From the NCBI GenBank assembly GCA_016946835.1, contig JACVTC010000008.1, positions 1,450,001 to 1,514,000 on the forward strand: a stretch of 64,000 bases of DNA, read 5' to 3'. The notes below the pieces were generated by a model. That model was not told where the DNA came from and made no database searches. It was given only the letters and a program-made list of their open reading frames with translations. Shown piece by piece: positions 1-14,625 of this stretch. Each line of letters starts with the position of its first letter. Positions within the stretch are counted from its first letter, which is position 1. Origin of the DNA: Neocallimastix lanati (nom. inval.). Its lineage: Eukaryota; Neocallimastigomycota; Neocallimastigomycetes; Neocallimastigales; Neocallimastigaceae. The position numbers and the translations under genes are program-made.

Positions 1-28
1 TTTTTATAAAAACATTTAATAAATTTAC

Positions 29-343
29 CCTTGGAATAGTATCTAAAGTACCAGTAACAGTTAAAATTCTTTCGTTAACCCCTTCAACGACTGGAGAAAC
101 AGCAGCCTTAACACCAGTAGCATCTCTAACTTCTTTAACATTTTTACCACCCTTACCAATGATAGCACCAGCTTCCTTTGAAGTAACTAAAGAACGAATG
201 GATATAATCTTTGTTTTTAAAGTTGGGTCAAGATCTAACTTTTCAGTATTTATTTTATCTTCAATATTTTCAGTATTAACAGTAGCAGTAGCTTCTGGTT
301 TAGTTTCTTTTGGAGCAGTGCTTTCAGTAGTTTCTGGATTCAT
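29..343 (-). CDS. KH-domain RNA-binding protein, first exon (partial)
   Basis: Read on the minus strand from the ATG at 343-341, this exon gives about 105 residues: a Pro/Thr/Glu-rich leader of about 48 residues, then a type I KH domain. The nucleic-acid-binding GxxG loop is visible as GAIIGKGGKNVKEVRDATGV, followed by the beta strand ERILTVTG. KH type I domains bind single-stranded RNA or DNA. The wording (VTSKEAGAIIGKGG, DATGVKAAVS) is closest to fungal Pbp2/Rnc1/poly(C)-binding-like multi-KH proteins that act in mRNA stability. A GTAAAT donor begins at 28, so the exon probably ends at 29 and the remaining exons lie beyond the left edge. Family assignment is strong; the orthologue is uncertain. 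Confidence 0.75.
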
Positions 344-1867
344 TTTATCTAGTCTTATTGGAAAAGATATGAATAAAATAATAATAATACAAGATATCAA
401 ATATTATTATGAATTTCGTGTTATTTTATTTTATTTTATTTTATTTTTTACAATACATATTTAAAATGTTAAAATATAAACTATTGATATTGTTTTTATT
501 TTTATTTATTTATTAATTTCAATTTAAAGTTTTAATCCTATTTTGATTAGTAATAAATATAACTTATATTCTTTTACATCATTATACTTTTTGAATGATT
601 ATATTATTTATATATTTTATATTTTACACATTATTTATTTTTATTTTATAGTTTTTATTTTAATTTTTATTTTTATTATTACAAATTATTTATTTTTACT
701 ATTATTAATATCTTGAATATGTTTTTTATAAAGTTTTTTTTTTTATTTATTTTTTTTTTTTTACTTCATTATAATACATAAAACAAAATAAATTTTTCAT
801 TTTACAAAAAAAATATATTAATTTACTTGTTTATTTAATCAATAAATTGTTTCAACTATTATTGTTAGTTTTATTATTTTTTTGTTTACCTTATATATTA
901 AATATATGTATATATTTTGAATAAAATGGTTATATTATCCTATTATGATGTTATAAATATGAAATGGATATAAAATGAACTATGGATAAACAATGGATAT
1001 ATAAAATCTATTTTAAATGTTAATCCGTTTATTTCTAGGAATGAAAGAAGAAAAAAAAAAATTTATAAAAATCAGTTATTAAAATAACTATTAATTATAA
1101 TTTTTTAAATGTACATTATTTAATATTTATTTTTAAAATATAAATGAGGGTTAATCAAAATAATTAATAATAATTAATAAATAATATTAATAATAATAAA
1201 AATTTAAATTAATAAAAAAAAACATTAATATTAAATTATTATTAATATTTATTATTTATTTATTTATTTATTTATAATAAATAAAAAATTACTTTTATAT
1301 ATAAATACTACTATTTTTTTATTTATTTAATTATTTAATTATATATTATTTATTTATTCATTTATTTATATTTAAACTTATTCTTTTACCACTAAAAAAG
1401 GATAATTGTTTTTTTTTTTTAATCTTTAATTTTTTAATTGAACCATATAAAATTTTTATTAATTGAACATAAAATTAATATATGCCACCAATGTATTGTT
1501 TTTATTCTACCCAGTCTATTCTATATATATTAATTTCATATATTTAAAAATTATTAAATTATTTCCATAAGCAATTAATAACTTATTAAATACACTTTTA
1601 CTATTTACTATATATTACAATATATTTTAATATACAAATTCAGTTTATCAAAAATCAAAAAATGTACAATTAAAGTTAATTTAAATATATATCTTATATT
1701 ATTGTAAATAAATGATAATAATTATTTTTTGAGATTTTTAAAATTATTAAACAACAAATAAATAATTAAATAATAAAAAAAAAAAAATTAAAAATAATAA
1801 TAATAAATAAATAATCTCGTTAATCCCAGTCAGAAAAAAAAAGTAATAATTAATAAATTATTTATTA

Positions 1868-1996
1868 TTTAAATAATAAATAATAATAATAAATAATAAA
1901 TAATAAATAATAAATAATAAATAATAAATAATAAATAATAAATAATAAATAAATATTAAATATTAAATATTAAATATTAAATATTAAATATTAAAT
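1868..1996. repeat. heptamer array (TAATAAA)n then (TATTAAA)n
   Basis: Tandem 7-bp units TAATAAA continue into units TATTAAA. The array mirrors the opposite-strand heptamer array at 2537-2825, with about 540 bp of non-repetitive AT-rich DNA between them. Confidence 0.85.
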
Positions 1997-2536
1997 GATA
2001 TGAAGAAAAGAAAAGGTGTATAAGAAATTTAGACTCTACATTAAAATTTTTAAAAAAATTATTATTTCTTAACATATATATTATGAAATTTATTTCTATT
2101 TCGAATAATATTAACCATTACTATTAGTTAAAAAAAAGAATAATAATAATCAATAATCTTCTTTTAGAGATGTCAGTCCAATTTAATGTATAAATTTTAA
2201 ATAAACATTTAAAAAAAATGATATATAAAAAATATATATATATATTATTATATATATATATTAAGCCTACATTTTATTGCATACCTTTAAGTATTGGAAA
2301 AAATATTGCTTATAATAGTAATATTTCTAAAAAATTTATAATTTGGATATATTAATTCTTTAATCATTATGAATTCTATGTAGTTTAATGAAAAGAAGCC
2401 ATAGTGTAATTCATAAAATTATTTGATTAAATAGACTCCTATATATATTGTAAGTCGGTTATTTATGTTATTTATTAGTAATAATCATCAATTATTTAAA
2501 TAATAAATATTATTATGATCAATATTAATATAATTT

Positions 2537-2825
2537 AACATTTTATTATTTATTATTTATTATTTATTATTTATTATTTATTATTTATTATTTATTATTT
2601 ATTATTTATTATTTAATTATTTATTATTTATTATTTATTATTTATTATTTATTATTTATTATTTATTATTTATTATTTATTCATTGTAATTATTATTATT
2701 ATTATTATTATTTATTATTTATTATTTATTATTTATTATTTATTATTTATTATTTATTATTTATTATTTATTATTTATTATTTATTATTTATTATTTATT
2801 ATTTATTATTTATTATTTATTTATT
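2537..2825. repeat. heptamer array (TTATTTA)n
   Basis: About 40 tandem copies of TTATTTA, interrupted near 2614 and by a short (ATT)n stretch at about 2691-2711. It is the reverse-complement type of the array at 1868-1950. Confidence 0.85.
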
Positions 2826-4039
2826 ATATATTTAATATTTATTCAATTATTTTAAATCATCTCTATTTTTATTAATTGTATAAAAATAAACTAATATTAA
2901 AGAATATAGTCTTAATATACTAAATAATAACATTGCTTTATTTTTATGTATACCATTTATAATAATCAATTAATAAAAATAAATATAATTTATAATAATA
3001 TATAATATATAATATGAAAATATTAAGAATTAAAAATAAAATAAAAAATTAAATAATAAGGACTAGAAAGTTTAAAAATTAATAAAATAAAACTGAAAAC
3101 TTTATTTCATTTTCTTTATTTATTTATTTATTTATTATTTATTTATTATTTATTTACTATTTATTTATTCATTTAAATTTTTGAATGTATTCTACATCTC
3201 ATCTCAAAAAAATTATTTTAATTTATGTATTATAATCCGTCCTTATTCAATACAATTTAATATATATGGTACATATATTATAATACTATGAAATCTATTA
3301 TTAAAAATTTAATTAATATAAAAAAGTAAAATTTTCATTTTCTTTTTATATCATTTTTTTGTATTCAAAAAAAAAAAAAAAAAAAAAATTAAAATTAAAT
3401 ATAAAAGTAAAGATAAAATTTTTAATTTCTTTTTTTAATATTTTGTGACTTTAAATATCAGCAAATGATATTGATAGAATTGCAAGTATTTGCTATTAAT
3501 GTTAGTATATGCGTTGGTATTAATATTGATATCAATATTAGCTATTATTAGTACTAATTATTAATATTAATATTTGCTATTATGCTATTAGTATTAGTAT
3601 TAGTATTATTTGTATTAGTATTTGCTATTATTAATATTAGTATAAATAACATTTTGTATCAAGTATTAGTACAAGCAATGAAGTGAAGTAAAATGAAACA
3701 TTAAATTATTAAAATTAAAAAAAAAATTAAAATTTTACTAAGAAAATGGTGATAACAAAAAATATTGAATAAGAAAATAGTAATAATAAAAACAAATATC
3801 GATTATTATTATTTTTTTTTTTTTTTTTTTTTTTTTTTTGAAAGAAAATATATATATATAAATAAATTTTGTCGTTGAATATAATACATCCAAAAAGGAA
3901 AAAAAATTTTTTTTTTAAAAAATTCCTGTATTAATTTAAATATTTTTATAAATATAATGAATAGAATGAATAAAATAAACAGAGTAGACATAATATAGTT
4001 GATATAATGAGTATCTTCTCTATCTTTTGATTAATTTTC

Positions 4040-5100
4040 TCATAATTTCAGCATTTCTGTAATTTTAAATAAATAAATGATGTTATTAAAACTTCTTTTT
4101 TCATTAGGACGACTGCTGATGCAATTAATATCCTTGAAGATGTTTATTAGTATCATTATTTTTAAGGATAATAATATAAGTAATCTTCCATCTTTAGGAG
4201 GTACTTCTACCTCCTCTATACACATTGAAGTAGATAAAAATTCGACAAAGAAAAATTTCTTACCAACTTTCCCTTCACTAGATATAGTTCCAAGAATACC
4301 TCTATAGACAATTTCATCCTTTACTTTATAATTAGAATATTTACAGTAATATAGGAATTGTTGGTAGTTCATTTCTCCTGGAAGCTTTATTTACGTCAAA
4401 TGAAATTTCCTGTCCTGTATATCTTGATAAACAAATTAGAGATCTAATTATCCTTTTGTATATTGTTTTGTCGAAAAGTTTTATATTTTTAAATATGTTG
4501 TTATCTTCTGCGCAAGGTGTTTCTCTTTTTTTTTTTTTTCAAATATTCTTTATGTTGAATTTATCTATCATATTTTCAATAAACTTTTTTTAAGAAATTA
4601 TATAACTATTATTTTGTTTTTCTATTTCATTTCCTAAATACACTCGTTTGATCCGTAATTTAATATTTTGAATTTTCTTTTAATTTTTGATATTATATAG
4701 TTTATGAATTTTTTTTCCCCAGCAATATCCATATCATCAACGTAGACTCCTATTATACATTTAATTTTATTATGTACTGTATATATGAATATGCATTGTT
4801 TCGACTTTTATTTGTTTAAAATCATTACTTATTAAAAATTTTTTTTAATGTTTCATACCATTGGGTACCGGATTTGAAGGTTTAAGCGGATAATAATGAT
4901 TGTAATGGTTGCAGCATTGCTGTTTAGAAAGTAAATAAAGAATTCATTATTTAAATGGTCAATAATATCAGCTTTCAAAAATTCCTTAATACCATTATAA
5001 GTTTTGGTAGTGTTTGAAATAAGAAATAATTTTTAACTCGTTAAAGTTGGACTTTTTGTGATGACGTTCGTCTTTTAGCAAAAGTAGTTTCCTGAGACAT
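4040..5100 (-). pseudogene. decayed Ty1/copia reverse transcriptase relic
   Basis: Minus-strand reading shows pieces of a copia-type pol in the correct order but in shifting frames with stops. About 4880-4820 contains TQWYETLKKIF, the stretch after the usual LKQSGR motif. About 4766-4716 contains the catalytic motif GVYVDDM followed by DIAG. About 4670-4630 reads FKILNYGSNECI, equivalent to the family's FK..(D/N)YG....LG. About 4440-4380 reads SLICLSRYTGQEISFDVNKAS, equivalent to the conserved 'YLS.YTRPDI.FAVN' block. RNase H, integrase, gag and LTRs were not found. Several frameshifts and stops make it non-functional. The segment before the minus-strand stop at 4040 no longer aligns to the family by eye. 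Identification of the RT core is firm; the limits are approximate. Confidence 0.8.
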
Positions 5101-6090
5101 ATCAAAATTTTTTTTTTAAAAAAAAAAAAAAAAAAAAATTTTTGAATATTCGAATAGAATTAAATGAGACTCTTAATCTGATATATGACATTTATTTATT
5201 TATTTATTTAATTTAATAATATCTAAGTATTATGAATAACAAGAAAAAAAGTGGATAGTCCATTCATGATGTTTTATATATTTATATCACTTAAATATAT
5301 TTTTTACATATATACAAATAAACATAAAATATTTAAATGATTTATTAACATAAAATTTATACAGCATAAAATAAACGTATGAACTAATTTACATAAACCA
5401 TATACACTTTACATAATAAATAAAAATATAAGATAACAGGAATAAATATTTAATACAATGATTAAGTAGTTATCACTATAGTAATAATAATAATTATTAT
5501 AATAATAAATAATAAATAATAAATAATAAATAATAAATAATAAATAATAAATAATAAATAATAATTATTGTAATAAAAATGTATTTATATTAATAAATAT
5601 AATAAGTTAAAATTGGATTGAAATAAATAAAAAATTTTCTTTTATTGAATTTTTTAAAATTTATTTATTAAAAAGTATTAATAATATTTATATTTCATTT
5701 ATATTTCACTTCGTTTCATTATTACTTTTATTTTATTTTATTTTATTTTATTTTATTTTATTTTATTTTATTTTATTATTTATTAAATAATATAACAAAA
5801 TTAATAAATAGTTCAATATTTTATATTTATTTATTGGGTATTATTGTTATTATTATTATTATTTTATTTCATTTTTTTATTTTTTTATTTTTTTTTTTTT
5901 TTTTTATTTTTTTTATTTTTTTTATTTTTTTTTTTTTTTTTTATTTTTTTTATTTTTTTTTTTTTTAACTATCATTAAATATGTGAAATTTTCTATTTTA
6001 TTTTATTTTTTATTTTTTATGAACTAATTATTTTATACATATATATATATATATATATAAATATCTAATTTTTTTAGTGTTTTTTATTTT

Positions 6091-6132
<42 letters not shown>

Positions 6133-6171
6133 TTTTATTTTTTTTTTATATATATATTTAATTTTAAAAAA
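5101..6171. other. AT-rich intergenic region
   Basis: Contains A/T homopolymers, a short heptamer array (TAAATAA)n at about 5497-5565, (TTTTA)n at about 5722-5777, and poly-T-rich DNA at 5875-5970 with TA dinucleotide runs around 6040-6150. No gene seen. Confidence 0.6.
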
Positions 6172-7278
6172 TTAAAAATCTTGATTTTGAATAAAATTGA
6201 TGAATCTTGACTCTGATAAATCTAAATAATCTTTATACTTTTGTTTCTTTTCTTCATCATCACCAATATTTTCATTTTCAGAAACAGATGCAATATTACA
6301 TAATGAGAGTAAGAGACAATTCTTCCATTGATGTTCAAAATCTTCTCTGGAAAAATCTTTGACTCCTTGTTTTATTAATTCTTCATAATAGGCATCTTTT
6401 AACTTTAATATTTCTTCTTTAGGTGTATTTCTACTTAACCAGATGCCTAGTAACAAAACAACATCCTTTAAAGCATAACCAATAGAAGCGTACTGCCAAT
6501 CCACCATTACGATGGATTGATTAGCTTTATCAATGAAAACATTGGTAGGTTGAGGATCTCCGTGAACTACAGTACAATGTTTTAAATCTTTTGGGAAGTT
6601 TTCATCATACAACTTCTTAATATCAACAGTTTGAATGGTTTGAACAGTTTTTTCATTTAATTTGCTTTTATTTCTTTCAATAAAAGAAAGCTTTCTTTCT
6701 TCAAACATTTGAATAGTTAAATCTTTTAGGTAGAGAGCAAAATTAGTATCTTTCATCCATTCTGCCTCTTTAAATTTTGAATTTCCTTCATAGTTCCAAA
6801 ACTTACTTTGTAACAAAGCAAAATATTTAATCACGTTTAACGCAAAATTAAAATCAATTGATTCTCCTTGAGAAGCAACATTCAAATTTCTTAAGTTTAA
6901 ATCCTCCATAATAATAATGAATTTACTCTTTGAGCTACTGACAGCAGAATAATAAACTTTAGGAGTTTTTAATTCTGGAATTTTTCCTAATGAGGTATAA
7001 AATTTTACTTCCTTATAATATCCTTGTATATGTTTAAGTAGAGACTTAATTCCAGGATTATCTGTAGCAAGTTTTATAATGAATGATTTTGGAAGACTAT
7101 CATCGTCATTTTCATAAGTAGGTAAGATTCTATGAACAATACTTTTAAACTGAGGAGGGATTGTTTCACCATCTTTTATTGAAACTATTTTATTATCCTT
7201 AAGAAGAGTGTTCTTTAAAACAGTATTTAAATAGTCGACGGTAATTTCATTTCTATTTTTTGGAATTCGAACAGACAT
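6172..7278 (-). CDS. EcKinase-like / aminoglycoside phosphotransferase-fold protein
   Basis: Uninterrupted 368-residue protein with a protein-kinase-like (APH) fold. Visible landmarks are Lys69 in FIIKL (ATP-binding lysine), Glu90 in YYKEVKFY (helix C position), hinge-like IIIMEDL at 121-127, the catalytic loop VVHGDPQPTNVF (His239-Gly-Asp241, Asn246) and the metal-binding VDWQY (Asp260). The order and the YYKEVKFY and MVDWQ wording fit the EcKinase/DUF1679/CHK-like family, which phosphorylates small hydroxylated molecules. The substrate in fungi is not known. Length matches the family, all catalytic positions are kept and there is no intron, so it should be active. The ATG at 7278 is preceded on its strand by a long T-poor, A-rich leader. 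The gene stands alone, convergent with nothing close by. Confidence 0.85.
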   Translation of the reverse strand: MSVRIPKNRNEITVDYLNTVLKNTLLKDNKIVSIKDGETIPPQFKSIVHRILPTYENDDDSLPKSFIIKLATDNPGIKSLLKHIQGYYKEVKFYTSLGKIPELKTPKVYYSAVSSSKSKFIIIMEDLNLRNLNVASQGESIDFNFALNVIKYFALLQSKFWNYEGNSKFKEAEWMKDTNFALYLKDLTIQMFEERKLSFIERNKSKLNEKTVQTIQTVDIKKLYDENFPKDLKHCTVVHGDPQPTNVFIDKANQSIVMVDWQYASIGYALKDVVLLLGIWLSRNTPKEEILKLKDAYYEELIKQGVKDFSREDFEHQWKNCLLLSLCNIASVSENENIGDDEEKKQKYKDYLDLSESRFINFIQNQDF

Positions 7279-7489
7279 TTTTTTTTTTTGTTTTTGTTTT
7301 TGTTTTTTTGTATTGTTTTGTTTTCTGTTTTTTATTTTAAATTTTTGTTTTTAATTTTAAATTTTTTTATTTTTATTTTTGAAATTCAAAAATTCAAAAT
7401 AATAAATTTTATTTTATAAATATATATATATAAAACTAAAATATGATAATTTCTTCTTTATTTTTAATAAATAAATAAAAAAATAATAA

Positions 7490-7535
<46 letters not shown>

Positions 7536-7748
7536 AATAAAATTTGTTTGTACTATGCGGTCTATTATTATTGGATAGTAGAGAATAAAAAAAATAAACT
7601 TTAAATGAAAGTTAAATCTAATTTTATATAAAAAAATTATTAAATTAATAAAAAATAAATTTTTTTTATTTTTTATTTTTTATTTTTTTTATTTTTTTTT
7701 ATATATTTTATATTTTTTTAATTTTTAACCATTAAATATAATTAACCG
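7279..7748. other. divergent intergenic spacer
   Basis: 470-bp spacer between the divergently transcribed kinase-like gene (minus) and the PTAR1-like gene (plus), presumably holding both promoters. It contains a poly-A run at about 7494-7533. The only non-A/T-rich patch is about 7550-7580 (a short TACTATGCGGTC stretch). No recognisable element. Confidence 0.5.
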
Positions 7749-10419
<2,671 letters not shown>

Positions 10420-10558
10420 ATTAAATAAATAAAATAAAATAAAAAAAAAAAAATAGTAATAATAATAATAAATAAATAAATAAAAATAAATAAATATATA
10501 TATACATAGAAATCAATGAAAAATCAATAATGATACATTGAATAGAAATAATTGAATC

Positions 10559-10595
<37 letters not shown>

Positions 10596-12025
10596 TTATT
10601 AGTATGATTAGAATTATTATTTTTTTTTTTCTATCATTTTTAATATTTTGATAAATAATAATATTAAAAAATATAATAATAATAATAATATAACTATTGC
10701 TATTGCTATTATTTCCACTATTATTATTACCTTTTTTTATTATTATTATCATTATTTAATAATAACCTATCATTTCAATATTACATGTTCTTCTATTACA
10801 CTAATGATGACAATCAAAAAAAAAAAAAAAAATAATAACAATTTAATAATTTAATTATTTAATAAAATAATATATTAAAAAAAAATTTTTTTTTTAAATG
10901 TTTTTTTTTTTTTTATTTATTTATTTATTTATTTTTACTTTTTTTTTCATAAGGAAAAGTATCATCTACTATAGGGTCCACTGAAAACTGAGGGAAGATC
11001 ATCTTAATTCTCGTGGTACCGAGGGTGACAGAAAAAAAGGAAAGAAAAAAAAAAAAATTTTTTTTTTTAAAGAAATAGTATCATTTTTCTTCCATGTATT
11101 ATGTATTATTTTCCTTTTATATATAAATATATATATAAATTTTTTTATATATTTACTATTACTATTTTTCTTCAGGTATGACTCTATTCATTCATGTATA
11201 ATACTATAATGTTATACTTATATAAAGTAAATTTAATGAATTAAAAAGAAATCAAGAACAAGAAGAAAATAAATATCATGTAACTTTTTTTTTTTTTGGA
11301 TGATTATGATCGTATGATAATTTTTTTTTTTTTTGGATGATTATGATCGTATGATACTTTCATATATATATATATATATATATATATTCTTGTAGGAATT
11401 GATTCAGTTCCACCTCATTTATTTTTTTTTTTTTTCAAATTATTAATACACTGTTGATATTTAATATCCTATACACTTTTAATATAAAAAAAAAAAAAAA
11501 AAAAAAAAAAGATTTCTTTTTATTATTATTTTCAATTCATCTTCAATCAAATAAAAAGAACACTGAAAAAAGCTTAACCTACTTTTAATCAAGGTTTGTT
11601 TTGGAGTTTTGAGTGTAAATATAAAATCTCCAATACTACCTACTATAATATGTAACATGTTTAAAGAACTATTTATACTTCCCATAGCTAGTTTTTGGGC
11701 TAAGGTAATGATTGATTGCTTTAAAAAAAAAAAAAAAAAAAAAAAAGGAAAAAAAATATTCTTATATTATTTCTCATTTTGTTAAAAGTATACCAACACT
11801 TTTACACTATTCATGGACCAAAAAAAAAAAAAAAAAAAAAAGCACGTAGATTAACAATACGCAAACACAATAATAAACTTATTGGGAAAATGTTCATCAT
11901 TCAAGTCCCTCTTTGATTAAATCAATTAACTATAAGAAGTTTAAATTTGGTTTTAAAAAAAAAAAAAATTATTCATTCAATGTCTATAACTAAAATATTC
12001 ACAATTTTCTATTGTATTTTTTTTT

Positions 12026-12056
<31 letters not shown>

Positions 12057-12239
12057 GGATTGAATTTTTGGATTGAGCGAATTAAATATGAATTTAAAAT
12101 TTGATATGAAACTTTATGTAAAAAAGCAAAATTGGTATCAGAAGATTGCCCAACATACTTCCCTTATTATATGGTATAAGTAACAGTGTACTTAGTTGTA
12201 CACATTGGATAATTTTATGTCATATATTTGAAGAATTTA
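10420..12239. other. AT-rich region with isolated coding-like islands
   Basis: Mostly A/T homopolymers. Two islands have higher complexity. At about 10955-11030 the minus strand reads IKMIFPQFSVDPIVDDTFPY and then a stop. At about 11515-11705 the minus strand reads LAQKLAMGSINSSLNMLHII followed by a hydrophobic stretch. Neither is recognised and neither extends into a gene that I can join. There is also a tandem duplication of about 36 bp at 11285-11357. Confidence 0.35.
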
Positions 12240-12742
12240 TGTAATCCTTCATTTAATTAGGTGGATAATGAAATTTTTATTAATTTTTCACTGATTATTT
12301 ACGAGAAATTATTAAACCTTCCTGATGACAAAGAGAAAAATTTTGATGATAATATTAATTTTTTTTATGTAACTATGTCTCTTTCTTAGGTAGAAATGAA
12401 ATATGAAATATTAAAAGATCGGTTCGAGAGAAAGAAAGCATTTTTATTAATAATATCTTTCAATTACCTTTGAGAGTGTCTTTTATCCTTATTTTCCTAT
12501 TTTGTTTAGCTTTGGGAATTCCTTACTTTACTAATGTTGTGCCTATTGTGATTAGTGATTTTTTACACTATAATTAATTTGTATACCATTAGACTTGTCG
12601 ATGTCGTAACGATAAGACAAAAAAAAAAAAAAAATTCGGATAAAAATTCAAATGATAACTTCAATCCACATGGAGTTATCATCGATGAATGGAAAGAGTT
12701 AGAGGCCATTTCGTCCTCTAAAACTCATTATGTAGTTTTTTA
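12240..12742 (+). pseudogene. possible gene remnant with membrane-protein-like stretch
   Basis: Plus-strand frames give three protein-like pieces separated by shifts and stops: VDNEIFINFSLIIYEKLLNL (about 12262-12321), a hydrophobic span beginning FILIFLFCLALGIPYFTNVV (about 12483-12542), and NPHGVIIDEWKELEAISSSK ending at the stop at 12742. The hydrophobic span resembles a transmembrane helix of an amino-acid-permease-type transporter, but this is a weak impression. The pieces could not be joined by GT..AG introns in a consistent phase. It may be a decayed gene or misread intergenic DNA. Confidence 0.3.
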
Positions 12743-14625
12743 ATATTAATGTAAAAAAATTTTTTTCATGTATATATATTTTATTTTCATGCTTCTTTTT
12801 TTATATTTAATATTATTAAATAAAGTTTATTCCTTGTCAAAAAAAAATATATTATTTATGATTGGCAATAGAAAAAAGACCAATTTCTAAAGAAAAAAAA
12901 TTTTTTATATTATTATTTCTATTATTACATTATTACTATTACCTTTTTTTTTACCTATTAACCTATTAACACAATATTAAATTCTTTTCTAATAGTAATC
13001 AAAGGAAATACTAGTAAAAAAAAAAATCAACAATTTGATAATTTAATAAAATAATAAATTAGAAAAAAAATTAAGATTTTTTTTTTTTTTTAAATATGTT
13101 CCTTTTTTATATATATTTTTTCGTATATAATAAATTTAATTTGGAAAATTTTATATATAAATTATAAATTATATATAAAAAATTATTTTTTTTAATTAAA
13201 TTAAAAAATTTTAAATTTGAATTTTTTTTTTTTTTTTTTTTTTTTTTTACTATTTCATGAAATATAATATTTTTGAAAGATTAAAGTTATTCCTTTTTTT
13301 TTTATGTCCTATACATGAATATTCTCATGGTTGAGAAAATCATTAATTTTTACTTAGCCATAATATTCAAAAAAAAAAAAAAAAAAAAAAAAAAAAGAAG
13401 TAGGTATAAGGTAATAGAAAAGTGGATTTGATACTGTTTCTTTTATTTTTATTTTTGTTTGTGTTTTTGTTTTTATTTTGTTAATGTTTTTATAAATTAT
13501 AAAATATAAATTATAAAATATAAACTATAAAATATAAAAATATTAAATAAAAATATAAAAATATTAAATAAAAATATAAAAATATTAAATAAAAATATAA
13601 AAATATTAAATATAAAATATAAAATATAAAATATAAAATATAAAATATAAAATATAAAATATAAAATATAAAATATAAAATATAAAATATAAAATATAAA
13701 ATAAAATATATGAAATATTGAAATATAATATATAAAATATAAAATATAAAAATATATATTAAAAATATATATTTATTTATTTAAATTTATAAATTGTATT
13801 TAAAATGTATAAATAATTATATTATATAAACAAAATAATAAGCAGTAAGCTATCTTCACAAAAAGAACAATCTCATTTCAAAAATTGAATTTTATATATA
13901 TATATATATATATATTCTTTAAATAAAAATATTTTCTAAAACTAATTGTTTATCAGAAGCTTATCTATAATAAATATATATATATATATATTTATTAAAT
14001 GAATAAATAAATAAATAAATTCAAAATTTAAAAATAAAATTTAAAATGAAAATCCAAAATTTAGAAAAAAATAAAAAAAAAAAAATTGAAGATAATTGAA
14101 GATATTGAAAGAAAAAAAAAATTGCGCCTTCTATACACATATATTATTATTTTTACTTTAGATTTTAAATTACTTTTTAAGTTTTTTTTTTTTTTTATTT
14201 AAATAATATTTTATTTAAATTTTCTTTTACTTTATTTTTTATTTTTATTTCAATGATTTAAACAAAGGTATATTATATATAAAGGTAATTTTTTGATATA
14301 AATATATTTTTTTAAAAATTACCTTTTTTTTTATTTTATACTTCACATTGACTTAAATTTACTAATTACATTAAATTTCATTTTTTTTTTATTTTTTTTT
14401 TTTTTTATTTTATAATGAAAAAAAAAAAATAATAAATAAATAAAATATACATATTCAAAAATTATTTAATTTAATCTATTTATTATTACTTCTTTTTTTT
14501 TTTTTTAATACTTTATTTATTAATTTTAAAAAAATTTATTTTTTTATTTATTAATTTTATAAAAATTTTATAATATTTTTCCCATTATAATTTTTGACTT
14601 TTTTATAAATAAAAACTTCTTAACT
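12743..14625. other. AT-rich intergenic region
   Basis: No gene seen. Contains poly-T at 13220-13248, poly-A at 13370-13396, and a complex ATAAAAT/AAATATTAAATAA repeat at about 13495-13750. Confidence 0.6.
13495..13750. repeat. ATAAAAT-type minisatellite
   Basis: Starts with ATAAATT/ATAAAAT units, passes through about four copies of a 19-bp unit (AAATATAAAAATATTAAAT), then about 14 copies of the heptamer ATAAAAT. This differs from the TAATAAA heptamer arrays elsewhere in the window. Confidence 0.85.

Larger units (their letters stand above)
344..4039. other. AT-rich intergenic region
   Basis: No convincing coding region. It holds homopolymer tracts, two heptamer satellite arrays of opposite orientation (listed separately), an ATTAGT-like degenerate repeat at about 3520-3675, poly-A at 3368-3388 and poly-T at 3811-3839. 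The short open frames here are low-complexity artefacts. Confidence 0.6.

Noticed and set aside
159-464. Plus-strand 101-codon frame over the KH exon
   Set aside because: Antisense shadow. The minus strand carries an obvious KH domain.
1868-2825. CRISPR-like regular repeats
   Set aside because: Units are contiguous with no unique spacers; simple satellite in a eukaryotic genome.
7540-7590. Possible tRNA in the less A/T-rich patch TACTATGCGGTC
   Set aside because: No cloverleaf: no T-loop GTTCNA box and no complementary acceptor arms.
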